A stretch of 43,833 bases of DNA from Chloroflexota bacterium (GCA_005879655.1 VBJK01000065.1:1-43833), one strand, 5' to 3'. Shown: positions 34,652 to 42,997, counted from the first letter of the stretch. A program made the numbers and translations. The notes: generated by a model not told the origin, from the letters alone.

Positions 34652-35303
34652 GCGCCATGGCTCTACTCAGGCGACATCTTGGCAGTTGCAGCCATTTTAT
34701 GGTGTTGTGCAATGTATTGTTTCAGGTGGACGAGATACCTGATCCTCATCTTCGAGATGCTGTCCAGCCATTTTATGCCTTGCGTCACACAAAAAAATGT
34801 GACACAAGGCAATTAATGGCCGTTTGGGGCGATTAATGCCTTTTTTGGAAAATGCCTGAATGGATTTTCACGCTCAAGTCTGCGTTGTCCCATGCTTGCA
34901 GAGGAACCACTAGGTGCTGAGAGTGCATCAGGAGCCGATGAAATCCATTTTCAGAATGTGTACAAGCGGCCAGGAATGTCTTGATTTTTGTACAAGCGGC
35001 CACTAGATGTTTTATTAAGCCGCATGTGATCTCAACTCATACATGTCAAACCACATGTTCTCCGGCCACTCTATGCCTTATTGGCGGCGATTAATTGCCT
35101 TGTGTCACACATAAAAAACAGAGGGAGCCGAGCAGGGGGGTAAAGGGCATGGATAGGATCTTCCGACCCACGTGCCGTGGAGATAATAACGGTACATGGA
35201 TAGGATCTTTGTGACTCAGCCGGGTCACAGCGAGATTGCAAGCTCGACTCCCTACTTTCAGTGTACTCCTGCCAGCAACAAGCAAGGGGCGTAAAATTCA
35301 GCC
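34652..35303. other. Repeat-rich spacer without genes
   Basis: No ORF here has a ribosome binding site. The stretch holds a hairpin at about 34778-34810 (GCCTTGCGTCACA against TGTGACACAAGGC), a 14-bp direct repeat (TGTACAAGCGGCCA at 34959-34972 and 34989-35002), a 15-bp direct repeat (CATGGATAGGATCTT at 35148-35162 and 35195-35209), and a 20-bp inverted repeat listed separately. It looks like the debris of one or more small mobile elements. Confidence 0.6.
34798..35109. repeat. MITE-like element with 20-bp perfect inverted ends
   Basis: TGTGACACAAGGCAATTAAT (34798-34817) is repeated exactly inverted at 35090-35109, giving a 312-bp unit with no coding potential. Sub-repeats of the end (GCGATTAATGCC, CGTCACAC) occur just inside and outside it. 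A non-autonomous transposon remnant is the simplest reading; no transposase of a matching family is in the window. Confidence 0.55.
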
Positions 35304-36512
35304 CTATCTTCTAGGACCAAGGCGCGGCGTGGAGAGCAGTGCCAGGATCACACCACAAGCCAGACCACCTAGATGATCATAGAACGCGATATGGGGTGAC
35401 AAGCCGAATAACAGGTTCAGCCCTAACAAGAAGAACCACTGCGTGATAGCCCCCGATCCCAGAGCGCGCCGATTGATAATGTAGAAGACACCCAATGCAC
35501 CGAAGATGCCAAAGATAGCCCCCGAAGCACCGACAACTAAGGCATCCGGTTGTAAAAAGAATGTACATATACCACCGACAATACCTGACAGTAGATAGAT
35601 GATGAGGTAGCGAAATGGACCGTAGAATGCCTCGATTGCTCTACCAATAATGTAGAGCGAAAGCATGTTCAGTGCAAGATGGAGCAAGTTGGCGTGCAAG
35701 AACATGGCAGTGAGCACACGCCAATATTCTCCCGTCACTTGGATAATCAATGTATTCTGCGCACCAGCAAGCACCAGCGCATGCGAGCTGATATCAATGA
35801 GACTCCCATCGATACGCCAGCTCAAAAAGCTCACGAAGAGGTATGCAAGAACATTAAGCGCAATAATACTGTTTGTGATAACACCAGGGTTCTGGTTGAG
35901 CATAAAGCGCGTACGGATCACTTGACGCTGTACCTGGTTCGGGCGTGTAGATGATGCTTCTGCGCTCGAACGTGCCGGAGCGCTGCTTTGCGGACTATCA
36001 GTCGTTAGCCCTGGAGGGACGGTCGAACTGCTATCAGCGACGGCTGGGCGCACATCGAGCGGCGGAAAACATTGATCAAAGCGCCCCCCATAAGAAAGGC
36101 GAGCCGCACGAGTACGCGCTAAATTCGCATCATAGTCCTGTCCCAGAGCACGCAGCAGGTAAGAACGCAAGGCATGCGTATAGGCAATACTAGGATCTTC
36201 ACTGATCACCAGATCGACATTTTGTAAAGCGCGTTCATAACGACGATCCAGCAGGTCAAGCAGTGCCTGTGCGGTCTTTCCCTCAAGACCACCATCCGGT
36301 TGTAGCTCCTGTACACGATGGCTAGCCATCGTAACAACGCCATAGTTCCCCAGGGCGAGATTGGCCTCAGCTAATCCCAGATGTACCATCGCATTATTCG
36401 GTTCCATCTGTGCACCGTGGGCATATGCAATCGCGGCATCTCGTGCCTGTCCCTGCGCTAATGCTTGTTTTCCTTGTTCCAGATAGGTTTGTATTTCAGT
36501 TTGAGCTTCCAC
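35304..36512 (-). CDS. Rhomboid-family intramembrane serine protease with N-terminal TPR domain
   Basis: This is a 402-residue protein. Residues 1 to about 130 contain tetratricopeptide-like helices (QGKQALAQGQARDAAIAYAHGAQMEPNNAMVHLGLAEANLALGNY). A linker rich in Ser/Pro follows, then six transmembrane segments of the rhomboid fold. The catalytic Ser is in GASGAIFGIFG and the His is in HLGGLACGVILALL. HANLLHLALNMLSLYIIG is the conserved HxxxHxxxN region. Rhomboids cut transmembrane substrates within the membrane; the TPR part may recruit them. GTG 36512 is the start, with GGAGGG 6 nt upstream. Confidence 0.9.
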   Translation of the reverse strand: MEAQTEIQTYLEQGKQALAQGQARDAAIAYAHGAQMEPNNAMVHLGLAEANLALGNYGVVTMASHRVQELQPDGGLEGKTAQALLDLLDRRYERALQNVDLVISEDPSIAYTHALRSYLLRALGQDYDANLARTRAARLSYGGRFDQCFPPLDVRPAVADSSSTVPPGLTTDSPQSSAPARSSAEASSTRPNQVQRQVIRTRFMLNQNPGVITNSIIALNVLAYLFVSFLSWRIDGSLIDISSHALVLAGAQNTLIIQVTGEYWRVLTAMFLHANLLHLALNMLSLYIIGRAIEAFYGPFRYLIIYLLSGIVGGICTFFLQPDALVVGASGAIFGIFGALGVFYIINRRALGSGAITQWFFLLGLNLLFGLSPHIAFYDHLGGLACGVILALLSTPRLGPRR

Positions 36513-36780
36513 TAGTTACCCTCCAATATGGAAATAGTATCATCTCCTCGCTCCTGATACGTATAAAGGCTATAACTGCAAGTACCAATGTGCCTACAAT
36601 TGTCAATAGTGCCAACGGCGTACGGTAGGATGCATATCCGTTAGTGTGTGACCGAATTGAGAACCGATAGCGTGGAGTAAACCACCAGCCCTGTAAGCAA
36701 CTGCTCAGTAAACGACCAACGTAGGTGTAATAGTCTATATTCTGTACGAAGGGACCGACACTCAGGTTAAGTCTAATCAC
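36496..36780 (-). CDS. Possible small membrane protein overlapping the rhomboid gene
   Basis: A 94-codon ORF from GTG 36780 overlaps the rhomboid start by 17 nt. It has one credible transmembrane helix (PLALLTIVGTLVLAVIAFIRI, residues 54-74), a tryptophan/tyrosine-rich first half, and a weak GAAG before its start. The overlap would suit translational coupling. No family is recognised, and it may not be translated. Confidence 0.35.
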   Translation of the reverse strand: MIRLNLSVGPFVQNIDYYTYVGRLLSSCLQGWWFTPRYRFSIRSHTNGYASYRTPLALLTIVGTLVLAVIAFIRIRSEEMILFPYWRVTSGSSN

Positions 36781-36832
36781 CGGAACTTCACAATTCTTGC
36801 CTTCTCATCTCGCTCTTTTCATATCCGTGCGT

Positions 36833-36838
36833 TATAAT
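36833..36838 (+). promoter_or_regulatory. Candidate -10 box for the membrane-protein/MFS operon
   Basis: TATAAT at 36833-36838 lies 40 bp before ATG 36879; no strong -35 is visible at 16-18 bp. The position argues that the alternative start at 36837 is not used, since it would lie inside the -10. Confidence 0.45.
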
Positions 36839-36878
36839 GAAACAGAATCAGTTCAAATTTAACTACGGGAGGCAAATC

Positions 36879-37349
36879 ATGCGGAGTGCAATAAAGTATG
36901 TGATCATTATAAGCATTATTGTACTGCTACTCCTTGTTGGGATTATTCTAGCTGCCATTTTTCATGTACTGTTGCCGTTTCTTTACATTGTATTGATCGT
37001 GCTCGCAACTCTCAGCTTGGCTGGAACGTTCTTACAAATATACTGGGTCGTCACACTGATCCGTACTGTCTTGCTTGTGCGCAATGAAGTACAGCCACTG
37101 CTTGCCTCTGTGCAGGAGACGGTGGGTGCCGTGAAAGATACAGCGCAAACGGCTGGTCATACTGTCTCGACCATCGGCAATGTTTCACGTCTCTTTAGCG
37201 AATTTGCGTTAGGACCCAGTGTGCGTATTGTCGCGGGCCTAGTCGCGGCGCAGCAGGTCCTGGGTGTGCTATTAGGGAAAGGTCATGCACGCAACCGGGC
37301 CGAGCAACGTCGCAGGCAACAAATGGAAGCGGGCGTAGGAGGTGATTAA
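36879..37349 (+). CDS. Small membrane protein, DUF948-like layout
   Basis: This is a 156-residue protein. Two transmembrane segments (about residues 8-30 and 36-60) are followed by a helical stretch (LLASVQETVGAVKDTAQTAGHTVSTIGNV) and a basic C-terminus (ARNRAEQRRRQQ). The heptad-like helix after the membrane segments recalls DUF948/YtxG-type proteins, but the match is by pattern only. The start at 36879 has GGGAGG 8 nt upstream. Its stop overlaps the next start (TAATG), so the two are coupled. Function unknown. Confidence 0.7.
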   Translation: MRSAIKYVIIISIIVLLLLVGIILAAIFHVLLPFLYIVLIVLATLSLAGTFLQIYWVVTLIRTVLLVRNEVQPLLASVQETVGAVKDTAQTAGHTVSTIGNVSRLFSEFALGPSVRIVAGLVAAQQVLGVLLGKGHARNRAEQRRRQQMEAGVGGD

Positions 37350-37912
37350 TGGTCAATCCAAATTTGGAGACTGCTGGACAGATCGCTGCCATTATTATCG
37401 GTCTCTATCTCTTCATCTCAGTGCTGCTTTTCCTGGCGCTGCAGGCAGCACTTATGTTTGCATCGAGCTGGATACATGAGAAAACTGAACTGCTGAAGCT
37501 AATACGTCCACAAATTGATATGGTCAATGAGGTGTATAAAGCGGCGGAAACTGGTGTTGCACCAGATGCGCAGGAAAATGTTGTGGCACGTACGGTGGCG
37601 AAAGTCCCTGTAACGCTACATACAGCAGACAAGAAGGTTGAGCAGGTCTCAGATCGTGTTGTGGTAGGCGTTATCGAGTTTCGTGCACGGATGGTGCAGG
37701 CACAAACCATCGTCAAAACCTTCTTCCTACCAGGGCTAATGAAGCCAGAAGAATACTTGACGAGACGGGATGAGAAACAGCAACTTCAGAGTGCTAACCA
37801 TCAGAGTATGAGAGAAAGACGCGCCCCAGAGATCCCTGTGGAAGCTGCTGCAAGCAAAGGTGCTAGCAATGCAGTAGAAGCTGTAGAACGGCATAATGTC
37901 GGTGCTCGTTGA
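37349..37912 (+). CDS. Hypothetical membrane-anchored protein
   Basis: This is a 187-residue protein with one N-terminal transmembrane helix (AAIIIGLYLFISVLLFLALQAALMFA, about 12-37). A long amphipathic helical region follows (KTELLKLIRPQIDMVNEVYKAAE), and the C-terminus is Glu/Arg/Ala-rich and likely disordered. No family is recognised. It starts at the TAATG overlap with the preceding gene and overlaps the following MFS start by 17 nt, so the three genes form a tight operon. It resembles its neighbour in layout and may be a partner subunit. Confidence 0.68.
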   Translation: MVNPNLETAGQIAAIIIGLYLFISVLLFLALQAALMFASSWIHEKTELLKLIRPQIDMVNEVYKAAETGVAPDAQENVVARTVAKVPVTLHTADKKVEQVSDRVVVGVIEFRARMVQAQTIVKTFFLPGLMKPEEYLTRRDEKQQLQSANHQSMRERRAPEIPVEAAASKGASNAVEAVERHNVGAR

Positions 37913-39257
37913 ATATATTAAACAGTTCGCACGTTTTCAGCGCAACGCTCGTCTGTATCTTATTAGCAATGCTCTAAGCGGTGTTACCGTCGGTATCATA
38001 CTGGTTCTGTACAATCTGTACATTGTCTCCCTCGGTTATGATACCGCGTTCGTTGGCTTTATGTTATCCGTTGCGACCCTCGGCGCTGGCCTAGGTATTT
38101 TTCCTGCTGGCCTCTGCTTTGATCGCTTGGGCGGAAAGCTTATTTTGATCTGGGGCAGTGTAGCGCTTAGCATTGCTGGTATGGGACAACTGCTCTTGCG
38201 TGACCCGCTGCCGCTGCTGCTGAGCGGCTTTATCGCAGGTGTTGCGGGAGCATTCATCCTCGTTGTGAATGCTCCCTTTTTGACGCACAATAGTACGGTT
38301 ACCGAACGCTCGGTGCTCTTCAGCTTAAACATTGTGCTTTTGCTGATCCCTACAGTCCTCGGCAAGTTAATAGGTGGGATGCTACCGCTCTGGTTCTCCT
38401 CTACTCCCTGGCTGATGGCTCGTCTGCCGTTCTGGCTGGATGGCTTATTGGCCAGCCAACCGCTGGCCCGCTCGTATCAGTTAACGATGCTATTTGCAGG
38501 TATTATGGCCGTACCTAGCTTTATCCCGCTCTTTCTAATGGACGACGACTGTCCTCTAAGATCATCCTCTAGCGGTCCCACTGGCAAGATGCCGCTCAAT
38601 GTGCAGCGATGGCGAGAAAAGGCTCTTGTCGCCGTACAGCGCTGGCAGAACATCCCTTTGAGAGCGAGCTTGAGTAGCCCCATCGCTACCCTGGTCATCG
38701 TGCAGGCGCTTATAGGATTGGGAGCTGGCCTCTTCATTCCCTATTTCAACGTCTATTTTGTGAAAGCTCTCGCTGCCTCGCCTGCTTTATTTGGTACGAT
38801 AGATGGGGCTGCGACCACTATTGATGCACTACTCATACTGCTTGCACCCTGGCTAGCGGCGCGTATTGGTCAGATCAACACCATTACCATTACGCGCTTG
38901 CTGGCCTTACCTCTCTTGCTGACGATCGGTCTCTCTCATCTGCTCCCGCTGGTTGCTGTACTCTACCTCTTTCGTCAGGGGATGATGGGCATGGCGACGG
39001 GTATCTTTCAGGTCTTCTCCATGGAGGCTATTGTGAAGCCACATCGCGGCTTTGCCAATAGTGTGTACCAGATCGTCTCACAGGGCAGCTGGGCCGTGAC
39101 AGCGCCGCTAGGGGGTCTAATTATCGCTCGCATGGGTTATACGCCCATATTTCTCATTGGTGCGATCTTTTATCTTGCGGCGATTGTGCTCTTGTGGGTC
39201 AGATTTGGGCGTGGTGTGGGGGAGCGTCTGGCGATGCAGAATGAGAAAGGCTCATAG
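37896..39257 (+). CDS. MFS transporter
   Basis: This 453-residue major facilitator has about 12 transmembrane segments. The region between helices 2 and 3 (FPAGLCFDRLGGKLIL) is the variant of the GxxxDRxGRR motif. A cytoplasmic loop of about 50 residues (LFLMDDDCPLRSSSSGPTGKMPL...) splits the two halves. The substrate cannot be inferred. Its start ATG 37896 lies inside the end of the preceding gene, 17 nt overlap, so it is coupled to the two small membrane proteins. Confidence 0.88.
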   Translation: MSVLVEYIKQFARFQRNARLYLISNALSGVTVGIILVLYNLYIVSLGYDTAFVGFMLSVATLGAGLGIFPAGLCFDRLGGKLILIWGSVALSIAGMGQLLLRDPLPLLLSGFIAGVAGAFILVVNAPFLTHNSTVTERSVLFSLNIVLLLIPTVLGKLIGGMLPLWFSSTPWLMARLPFWLDGLLASQPLARSYQLTMLFAGIMAVPSFIPLFLMDDDCPLRSSSSGPTGKMPLNVQRWREKALVAVQRWQNIPLRASLSSPIATLVIVQALIGLGAGLFIPYFNVYFVKALAASPALFGTIDGAATTIDALLILLAPWLAARIGQINTITITRLLALPLLLTIGLSHLLPLVAVLYLFRQGMMGMATGIFQVFSMEAIVKPHRGFANSVYQIVSQGSWAVTAPLGGLIIARMGYTPIFLIGAIFYLAAIVLLWVRFGRGVGERLAMQNEKGS

Positions 39258-39271
39258 TAACACCTCAGCTG

Positions 39272-39373
39272 CCAGGGCATCCACAAGGGACAATACCGGC
39301 GAAATAAGGGAGCGGGCAGGGCACCCACAAGGGATGCCCATAGGCATCCCTTGTGGGTGCCCTGCCCGCTCCC
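39272..39373. repeat. Family 1 hairpin between convergent MFS and tatC genes
   Basis: Perfect 31-bp inverted arms at 39308-39338 and 39343-39373 (GGGAGCGGGCAGGGCACCCA...) flank a 4-nt loop CATA. A partial copy (CAGGGCATCCACAAGGGACA) precedes it at 39272-39291. In RNA from either strand it would be an extremely stable hairpin between two convergent genes, so it may serve as a shared bidirectional end, though it lacks T-runs. Confidence 0.9.
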
Positions 39374-39411
39374 AACGATCTCATCCATGCTTCTCTCTTT
39401 AGCTATTAGTC

Positions 39412-40245
39412 TTAATCTGCTGCTGCTGCTGGCCAAAACCTGTGTGTCAGCTTAATGAATATAATAGTTAATTCGTACAAGACTGAGAGCGCTACACCAA
39501 TAAAGATAGGACTATACAAGTCCGCCCCCGGTGTCACAAAGCAGGAAGCGATCCACATCCCAATATGGGCATTGGCGCGCTTCTTTTCAAGCGTCTCTAC
39601 ACTTATCAGGCCGACCTGTGCCATAAACGTCAGCACGAGCGGCAACTCGAAGATCAGGCCAAAGACCAGGATGAAGAATGCCACAAAAGTGAAGTAGCTG
39701 CCCGCCGATACCAGTTCTCTAAAGCTGCTCGCGGCAAAGGTCACGAGCCACTCGACGGGGTAGCGTAAAACCGTAAAGCCGAGGCTGACACCCAGTGCAA
39801 AGAGGATAATACCGATAAAGATAAACGGTATAGCTGCACTTTTCTCGTGGCGATACAGGCCCGGCGAAATGAAAGCCCACGCCTGATAGAGGATCACCGG
39901 CAGCGCCATCATCACGCCCGCAACAATGGAGACCATCAGCATGACGGTAAAGCCTTCCATGATGCCAGTCACCACGGGTCTGCTATCCTTACTGTCACCA
40001 AGGGCATTGTAAGCCGTCTTTGGCAGTGGCGTCTCCAGAAAGTGAACGATCTGCTCCCTGAAGATGAAAGCGATAATAGTGCCGATCGCCACAGCGATCA
40101 GTGACTTAAAGATGCGCCAGCGAAGTTCCTCTAAGTGGCTCACCAGTGACATAGAAGAAGGATCGTCTTCATCCTCAGCGCCGCCAGCATTGAAATCTTC
40201 AAAGGTATATAACGGATCGTACCGATCAAGATCACCACGTGCCAT
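39412..40245 (-). CDS. tatC: Sec-independent translocase subunit TatC
   Basis: This is a 277-residue protein with six transmembrane segments. SLVSHLEELRWRIFKSL is the TatC N-terminal signature and RHEKSAAIPFIFIGIILFALG the conserved central part. TPGADLYSPIFIGVALSVLYELTI is the C-terminal signature. TatC recognises twin-arginine signals and exports folded proteins. A polar 30-residue extension precedes the first helix. tatA lies 138 bp upstream on the same strand. The cysteine-rich proteins at 22900 and 25516 carry candidate internal Tat signals and may be its clients. Confidence 0.96.
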   Translation of the reverse strand: MARGDLDRYDPLYTFEDFNAGGAEDEDDPSSMSLVSHLEELRWRIFKSLIAVAIGTIIAFIFREQIVHFLETPLPKTAYNALGDSKDSRPVVTGIMEGFTVMLMVSIVAGVMMALPVILYQAWAFISPGLYRHEKSAAIPFIFIGIILFALGVSLGFTVLRYPVEWLVTFAASSFRELVSAGSYFTFVAFFILVFGLIFELPLVLTFMAQVGLISVETLEKKRANAHIGMWIASCFVTPGADLYSPIFIGVALSVLYELTIIFIKLTHRFWPAAAAD

Positions 40246-40383
40246 TATTGCCCCCTAGTTTCAATCCCCTCAAACGGGCTGAGAAAAGACATTGGCTTGC
40301 GCTGCCTCTCCGCGGGAGATGTATACACATCAAATCCTGATGAGTCAAGTGAAAATGCACTAAGCAGGTAGTTATTATCCAAA

Positions 40384-40707
40384 CTAGTCAACCTTCTTAT
40401 CTTCTGTCTTATCTTCTTTACGTGCCTGAACCTCCGGCTCATCGGCATCAACAACCTTGGTGGCGGTAGCCGTGCTTGCTTCAGCAGCAGCAGCCTTTTT
40501 GGTGGCAATTTCGCGCTCGATAGCCTCAAGATGGGCGGCAGTAGAAGCCCTGAAATCGTCTTTAGGGGCGGTGAGTTCGCTCATCCCCTTCTTGAACTCC
40601 TTAATACTTTTGCCGATCGCTGAACCCATTTCTGGTAACTTCTTCGGTCCAAAGATCAAGAGCGCAATAGCGAGAATAATAATGAGTTCCGGTCCGTGAA
40701 ATGGCAT
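40384..40707 (-). CDS. tatA: Sec-independent translocase subunit TatA/TatE
   Basis: This is a 107-residue protein. An N-terminal helix ([23 protein letters not shown]) has the conserved FGPKKLPE hinge, then an amphipathic helix ([14 protein letters not shown]), then a charged tail rich in Ala, Glu and Lys. It polymerises to form the pore or membrane-thinning patch of the Tat system together with TatC. AAGGA lies about 9 nt before ATG 40707. Confidence 0.94.
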   Translation of the reverse strand: MPFHGPELIIILAIALLIFGPKKLPEMGSAIGKSIKEFKKGMSELTAPKDDFRASTAAHLEAIEREIATKKAAAAEASTATATKVVDADEPEVQARKEDKTEDKKVD

Positions 40708-40809
40708 AGTAGGGTATCCTTTCGGTTATGTATATGGCGAATAGTCGTCGCTTATTATACGACGCAATGCCATGACAACGATCACTGTTACCTTTATGGT
40801 CTGGCCCAA

Positions 40810-40832
40810 GCGCAATGAATTGCGCGGCTACG
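40810..40832. repeat. Family 2 single arm
   Basis: GCGCAATGAATTGCGCGGCT followed by ACG matches the family 2 arm with one central change. It lies in the spacer just downstream of the putative anti-sigma gene. Confidence 0.65.
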
Positions 40833-41130
40833 AGAGAGCAGGGCGAAACTGTGTCGTATCCTGGCCTAATAAATTTGCCTCTAGCTTCTGCAAACTCTCC
40901 AGACTCACACTCAACACACCTAACCCAGCAGAGCTAAGGGCCACCAAGCCCACAATACGCCGCCGACTGACGCGCTTGGTACGTAAGCGAGTAGCGACAA
41001 GCTGCTGCTGCTGGAGTTCCTTGGCTTCCTGGCGTACGGAGGTGAGCAGTCGTTGCTCCAGGCCAGGTGGATTGGCGGCTGTCGGGCCGTAATGGCGTAA
41101 CAGCAGGGTCTCGCTAGAATCGTTATGCAT
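40828..41130 (-). CDS. Putative anti-sigma or sigma-associated membrane protein
   Basis: This is a 100-residue protein. A helical N-terminal half (LEQRLLTSVRQEAKELQQQQLVA) is followed by a basic stretch (RTKRVSRRR) and a short hydrophobic segment (IVGLVALSSAGLGVLSV, about 60-76). It begins 12 nt after the sigma-factor stop, the usual place for an anti-sigma factor. It lacks the HxxxCxxC zinc motif of ZAS-type anti-sigmas, so the role is inferred only from position and topology. Confidence 0.55.
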   Translation of the reverse strand: MHNDSSETLLLRHYGPTAANPPGLEQRLLTSVRQEAKELQQQQLVATRLRTKRVSRRRIVGLVALSSAGLGVLSVSLESLQKLEANLLGQDTTQFRPALS

Positions 41131-41142
41131 AGCCTCTCCAGG

Positions 41143-41856
41143 TTATTGTGGCTGGATCGCCAGTTGCAAACGCTGTTGCTGCCAACTGGTTTGCTGTTCG
41201 GCGTCATCTTTATCTATATACTGCGCGTGTGGTTGTGTATGAGTGCTACTACTAGCGTCACATAGCTTGCCACCGCTCTCGTTAGCATAAAGCTGTTTAA
41301 ATTGTTTACTGGCGCGCGCAAGGCGCTGACGGACAGCTGCTTCTTTCAAATTGAGCGTCGTGGCGATCTCCGCTGTAGAGAGACCGGCAACGATCGAAAG
41401 CAGCAGGCAGATACGCAAAGACTCGGAGAGCTTCAGCAGTGCGCGCCGTAGCGCATCTCGCTCGGCAATCAACTCGGCAGGATCTTTCAGCTGACCGATA
41501 CCAAAGCCGCCTGGTTGTACGGGAGCCGCTTGCTCATGCAGAGCTTCCGAGACATGTTCTTGCTGTCCACTCTCCAACATATGCGAAAAGGGAATAAAAC
41601 GGAAGAGTTTACGGCGACGATGCTGCATCCGTACGGTATTCAAGGCAATACGTAAAAGCCAGGCTTTGGCGTGAAAATGTGAACCACTTGCAGCTCGTGC
41701 CGCATCAATACCACGTAAAGCCTGAAGAAAAGTATCCTGAGTTAGGTCCTGGCTTTCCTCCCAATCGCCCGTTAAAGCATAGATTGTATGAAAGACCAGT
41801 TTTTCATACTCATGAATGAGTACTTCTACTGCCTGAGCGGCGGACATTGTATCCAC
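41143..41856 (-). CDS. ECF-type RNA polymerase sigma factor
   Basis: This is a 237-residue sigma-70 family protein with region 2 (YEKLVFHTIYALTGDWEESQDLTQDTFLQAL) and region 4 (LSESLRICLLLSIVAGLSTAEIATTLNLKEAAVRQRLARA) and no regions 1 or 3, as in ECF sigmas. The C-terminal 40 residues after region 4 are Gln/His/Ser-rich and unusual. The start is GTG 41856, with AAGG about 8 nt upstream, or ATG 41847. It probably directs a stress or surface regulon with the small protein encoded downstream. No target promoter could be identified. Confidence 0.88.
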   Translation of the reverse strand: MDTMSAAQAVEVLIHEYEKLVFHTIYALTGDWEESQDLTQDTFLQALRGIDAARAASGSHFHAKAWLLRIALNTVRMQHRRRKLFRFIPFSHMLESGQQEHVSEALHEQAAPVQPGGFGIGQLKDPAELIAERDALRRALLKLSESLRICLLLSIVAGLSTAEIATTLNLKEAAVRQRLARASKQFKQLYANESGGKLCDASSSTHTQPHAQYIDKDDAEQQTSWQQQRLQLAIQPQ

Positions 41857-41954
41857 ACAGCAAACCTTTTCGCATTGGTAGGAGAACAGTTCTTCTTACT
41901 AAGAGAGATGCATGAAGCAGTAGAAATGTGACATCCGAATTTTAGAAGGGCAAG

Positions 41955-42220
41955 AGAAGGAAAATCAGAGGACACCCCCTGAAACCCCGCCGCGAAAAAC
42001 CTAAAGCGGGGGTCCAGGGGGCGGTAGCCCCTAGGCGGGGTTTGGGGTATCCCCAAATAGCTCAAATTATCCCTAGAAGGAAAATCAGAGGACACCCCCT
42101 GAAACCCCGCCGCGAAGAACCTAAAGCGGGGGTCCAGGGGGCGGTAGCCCCTAGGCGGGGTTTGGGGTGTCCCCAAATAGCTCAAATTATCCCTTTTGCC
42201 GCCCAAGGCGGCAAAAAAGG
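41955..42220. repeat. Family 3 tandem repeat, two 120-bp units
   Basis: Unit A is 41955-42074 and unit B 42075-42194; they differ at only a few positions (AAAAAC against AAGAAC, GGGTAT against GGGTGT). Each contains GGGGGTCCAGGGGGCGGTAG and a nearly palindromic CCCCAAA/TTTGGGG core. After B comes the hairpin TTTTGCCGCC (42194-42203) against GGCGGCAAAA (42207-42216). The same blocks recur at 32670-32770. The 400-bp gap between sigma factor and acpP holds nothing else. Confidence 0.92.
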
Positions 42221-42253
42221 GAGTGTAGAGGGAAACCCTCTACTTAATGTTAT

Positions 42254-42490
42254 TTAGCGCAAGTGCTCTTCTATATAATCCTCAGCTTCTTGCACCGTTG
42301 TAATCTTTTCAGCATCCTCATCTGAGATTTGAAGTTTAAATTCCTCTTCCAGAGACATGATAAGCTCTACCAGATCGAGTGAGTCTGCATTGAGATCCTC
42401 AACAAAAGAAGCATTGGGAACGACCTCGCTCTCATCAACACCCAGTTGGTCAACGACAATTTTTTTCAGGCGTTCAGGTATAGTTGCCAT
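42254..42490 (-). CDS. acpP: Acyl carrier protein
   Basis: This 78-residue acidic protein has the phosphopantetheine attachment motif DSLDLVE, with Ser37 as the modified residue. It opens [16 protein letters not shown] and ends EDYIEEHLR, both classical for AcpP. It shuttles acyl chains in type II fatty-acid synthesis. Its ATG overlaps the nusB stop (TAATG). fabD lies upstream on the same strand beyond nusB and the Asp23 gene. Confidence 0.97.
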   Translation of the reverse strand: MATIPERLKKIVVDQLGVDESEVVPNASFVEDLNADSLDLVELIMSLEEEFKLQISDEDAEKITTVQEAEDYIEEHLR

Positions 42491-42888
42491 TAGTTCACCT
42501 CGCTTTCCGCTTTAGAGATGGGCTGTTGCTGTGCCCGGTTAAATATTGTACCGAGGACACCATTAATGAAGCGGCTAGAGGTGTCACTACCAAATATCTT
42601 GGCGAGTTCCACCGCCTCGTTAATCGCGGGCCTCAGAATATTTTTATCAATGCGAGCCATTTGTTGCAATGGCCATTCACGCGCTGCACTCTGTATATGA
42701 GCATCGATATCGTCCAGGTGGCTACAGACACCCACCATTAGCTCACTAGCATATTCTACAACTTTGGTGTGTAGATGGCGCTCCTCAGTATGGCGCTGCA
42801 AGACCTCCTGTAGGTCATGGTGGGCTGTATCATATTCGTAGAGTGTTTGTAGTGCGATCATTCGCGCTTGCCTACGTATACCTGGCAT
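42490..42888 (-). CDS. nusB: Transcription antitermination factor NusB
   Basis: This 132-residue all-helical protein opens [20 protein letters not shown], the NusB/TIM44-type start. It has [36 protein letters not shown], the most conserved family stretch. It binds boxA RNA with NusE for antitermination of rRNA transcription. The start at 42888 is chosen for family fit and GAGG 5-8 nt upstream; an in-frame extension to 42975 is not NusB-like. It couples to acpP by a 1-nt overlap. Confidence 0.95.
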   Translation of the reverse strand: MPGIRRQARMIALQTLYEYDTAHHDLQEVLQRHTEERHLHTKVVEYASELMVGVCSHLDDIDAHIQSAAREWPLQQMARIDKNILRPAINEAVELAKIFGSDTSSRFINGVLGTIFNRAQQQPISKAESEVN

Positions 42889-42997
42889 GATATCCTCGAA
42901 TAGCTCTTCGCTACATGTGCTATACGAGTGATGCCTAGTTGACGGAGCAACCGCACCACTCTCCGGTTTGTACATACATCATTGTTGCAGAATTGAC

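Noticed and set aside
42194..42216. Hairpin as rho-independent terminator of acpP
   Set aside because: On the acpP strand the stem is followed by A and G residues, not a U-run, and the hairpin belongs to the family 3 repeat.
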